Part shown: positions 61,026 through 64,000 of the stretch, one piece after another | How the letters are laid out: each line of letters starts with the position of its first letter | Numbering within the stretch: the stretch's first letter is position 1 | Assembly (NCBI GenBank): GCA_026874595.1 | Contig: CM049321.1 | Span: 4,891,479 to 4,955,478 of the forward strand | From: Sipunculus nudus | Taxonomy: Eukaryota > Annelida > Sipuncula > Golfingiida > Sipunculidae | Length of the DNA stretch: 64,000 nucleotides | Direction: 5' to 3' | The notes under the pieces: generated by a model | Told to the model about the DNA's origin: nothing | Seen by the model: only the letters and a program-made list of their open reading frames with translations | Databases searched by the model: none | Made by a program: the position numbers and the translations under genes

Positions 61026-62545
61026 CACAAATCTTTCATTGAAAATTGTTATCTTGCCTTCTTATATCATGCATCATGTGAGCCTTCTTTTTTAATTTAA
61101 ATTGATGAAATATGGAACTTATCCTTGCCTGAAATAAATTACTGTTTGAATCAAGATGCACAGTGGGCTTTATATGTAAGAAGTTTCAAATGATGGATCA
61201 CTGAAATAAATTTAAAGAAACTAGGTTTTGTAATAAAATATGAATTACAAAATTTTAACAATAATCTGATTCTGTTAACGACTGAATAACAATATAAATG
61301 TTAATTACATCATAGAAAAATATACAAAAAAATAAATGTATTAAGGTATTTCCTTAAATTAAAGTCAAATTTGATTACATATATTATGAATATCAGCAGA
61401 AGCTATTAACTAGTTGACCCGTCCTCTATACAAATCACATTTCACATGCAAGCATGCAAATATGTGCTAAAGGACATTTAAAGCATGACCTGTACTGTAC
61501 ATTAAGTGAATGTGAAGTTGTGAACCTCTGCAATATATGATGACAGCTGACAAATAAGTAAAGTACACATGTCGTGATTTTTGGTCTCCATTGGTTGAAC
61601 TAGGCATACACTCTCTCTGAACTTTTGAACTGTTATTCAGCTCCACAAGGGGGCATAATACACCCGCCATGTCTTGTGACCTCTGACCTATTAAATATGC
61701 ATACATTTTTGCAGAGAATTTAATTCACTCTATGAATTGATATTTATAATGAGTTTCATGAAAACCCACAGGTCTAAAGTATAGTGACCTCTGCAGAATT
61801 AAAAAAAAATCCATCAAATCCTTGGTAAATTATCGAAAATCCAAAATGAACCCTGACCTTTTAAGGACCATGTCTGGTCAATGTCCAGATAATTAAACTG
61901 CTTAATTCGCTAGGTTTTCTTAGTCTTACCCTTACCCTAGGATAAAAAGTCATATAAAAACTTTAATATTACCCCCTAAGTATGCCCCTTAATAGTAAAA
62001 ATTTGTTACTGGTACAAGCTTCCATGCTGAAAATCAAAAGCTTAACAAACAGTCCATCCCTTAGGTATCATGCACAATACGTATTAACTTATGATCAGTT
62101 TTATTTTAAGAATCTGGATTCATGCAATTTACAACAACAGAGTATAAACATGCAAACTATGATCTGTTTCACCCCTGTGTGCCCCATGCATTTTGATAAG
62201 ATTTCTCTAGACAGTTAAATTTTTATACAAATTTTTGAGCAGACAATCAGATCATGGGACAGAATGCCACTTCTGACATCATTTAATGCAAGACAGGATG
62301 AGACAGTCTAGGATGGATTTAATACTACTTTGGTCACATTCAAACCAACACCTCGCAGTGAACCAGCTCAACAGTTGGCTAAATCAATACAGATGAAAAT
62401 ACTACTAAAGCAAATGCCGCCAGTACCCATTCACATACATCCACTTTCATTAATGCAATTGATAGGCATTCACAACACATTCTTCAAATCCAATGTGTTT
62501 TGTTAAAAAATGTTATTGAATATAACTTATTGAATATAATTAATG
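61026..62545. other. Intronic stretch, mostly without recognised feature
   Basis: AT-rich. A fragment of family H (CTTGTGACCTCTGACC, GAGTTTCATG) is visible near 61660-61870. No BRO1 exon was found here. Confidence 0.5.
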
Positions 62546-64000
62546 AACTGGACATTTCTTGGCACCGCAGGTGCCAGAGTATCCCCAGACATAGTACGCC
62601 CCCCCCCCCTTAAGAATAGACCCCCATTTTTAGCAGCATATACTGACACTTGGCAAGCAATTATTGTTTCTTCCATCTATCAATCCACAATCTTTTGAAG
62701 ATGTTGGTCCTGTGACCTTGACCTATTGGCACATCACAAGGCTATCCAAGAAATTGACTTCTTCCTCTATTGGCAGGGGAACTGTATGTGCAAGATGAAA
62801 TGTCTGAGATGAAATGTTTGGCTGAAAATGCATCCACATCTGTTTAAAGATGTGTCCTGTGACCTTGACCTTTGAGCTCATGACCCAAAAATCCATTCCG
62901 GTCTTGCTTTTCCAATGGGACATATACAAGTCAAGTTTGAAATCTATACATCAATAAAGACGGAATTATCATCCAGAAACTAACTTTTGGACAGATGGCT
63001 CCTGTGACCTTCACCTTTGACCTTGTGACCTCAAAATTGATAGGGGTCTTCCTCTATTGGCAGATGAACTATATGTGCAAGATGAAAGGTCTGAGATGAA
63101 ATGTTTGGCTGAAAATGCATCCACAATATTTTTAAAGATGTCCTCTGACCTTGACCTTTGACCTCATGACCCCAAAATCAATTGGAGTCTTGCTTTTTCA
63201 ATGGGACATATATAAGTCAAGTTTGAAATCTATACATCAATTAAAGTATGAATTATCATCCAGAAACTATTTTTTGACAGATAGCTCCTGTGACCTTCAC
63301 CTTTGATCTTGTGACCTCAAAATTGATGGGGGTTCTTCCTCTATTGGCAGGGGAACTGTATGTGCAAGATGAAAGATCTGAGATGAAATGTTTGGTTGAA
63401 AACGCATCCACATCTTTTTAAAGATGTGTCTTCTGACCTTGACCTTTGACCTCATAACCCCAAAATCAATTGGAGTCTTGCTTTTTCAATGGGACATATA
63501 TAAGTCAAGTATGAAATCCATGCATCAATAAAAGCAGGAATTATCATCCAGAAACTAAATTTTGGACAGATGGCTCCTGTGACCTTCACCTTTGACCTTG
63601 TAGCTTAAAAACTGATAGTGGTCTTCCTCTATTGGCAGATGAACTATATGTGCAAGATGGAAGACCTGTGATGAAATGTTTGGCTGAAAATGCATCCATA
63701 ATCTTTTTAAAGATGTGTCCTCCGACCTTGACCTTTGACCTCATGACCCCAAAATCAATTGGAGTCTTGCTTTTTCAATGGGACGTATATAAGTCAAGTT
63801 TGAAATCAATACATCAATAAAAGCATGAATTATCATCCAGAAAATAATTTTGACAGATAGCTCCTCTGGCCTTGACCTTAGACCTTGTGACCCCAAAATT
63901 GATATGGATCATCCACTATTGGCAAGTGAGCTATATGTGCAAGATGAAAGATCTGAGATGAAATGTTTGGTTGAAAATGCATCCACATCTTTTTAAAGAT
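62546..64000 (+). mobile_element. Element containing a 289-bp tandem array, copy 2, cut by window edge
   Basis: The left end is the same as copy 1: ACATTTCTTGGCACCGCAGG with the palindrome at 62561-62575 and GTATCCCCAGACA at 62579-62591. Units recur with GACCTTGACC at 62861, 63147, 63435 and 63724 (286-289 bp apart). The right end lies outside. Confidence 0.9.

Overview
This window is eukaryotic, intron-rich and AT-rich. It is almost entirely occupied by one minus-strand gene, the 3' four-fifths or so of a PTPN23 (HD-PTP) orthologue. I reconstructed 22 coding exons between 60489 and 3405. All 21 introns are GT-AG and every exon phase agrees. Joined, the exons give 2163 residues plus a stop. 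The first exon seen starts inside the BRO1 domain, so the protein's N-terminus lies beyond the right edge. The protein type and the dense field of small non-autonomous repeats (arrays of about 145 and 289 bp, tRNA-derived SINEs, TA-flanked Tigger-like elements) suggest a marine lophotrochozoan, most likely a mollusc. That taxon is an inference.

Layout along the protein (right to left on the map): BRO1 domain (60489 to about 51008), V-shaped coiled-coil domain (50622-34927), a PTAP motif followed by one giant 2951-bp exon encoding a Q/G/Y/S/T-rich, prion-like central region (32179-29229), linker exons (26283-25163), the tyrosine-phosphatase-like domain (25360-5638) and a Ser/Gly-rich tail ending in DPF and DPLW motifs (4084-3405). 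HD-PTP is an ESCRT adaptor in endosomal sorting: BRO1 binds ESCRT-III, the V domain binds further ESCRT and ubiquitin-related partners, and PTAP binds Tsg101. Here the phosphatase domain keeps the catalytic Cys and Arg, but the WPD loop reads WLP, the P-loop reads HCSLGIGRTG and the pTyr loop reads KNRS. It is therefore most likely a pseudophosphatase.

The introns hold most of the other structure. There is a 4-kb array of 289-bp repeats (17634-21672) with a 145/289/578-bp hierarchy and short inverted termini. A second copy runs off the right edge from 62546. A same-orientation family of about 1 to 3 kb elements (five clear copies, a sixth with a degraded left end and one orphan right end) carries paired palindromic termini. 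There is also a 1151-bp solo-LTR-like insertion with a 5-bp target duplication (6822-7972), a 2.6-kb Tigger/pogo-type element with a broken transposase (54293-56930), four further TA-flanked non-autonomous elements, several MITEs and several tRNA-derived SINEs. Two introns contain short tandem repeats that copy the neighbouring splice site.

Besides the broken transposase I see one possible independent coding sequence: an unidentified 132-residue minus-strand ORF followed by a poly(A) tract (10590-10988). No tRNA, rRNA, CRISPR or bacterial-type features were found.
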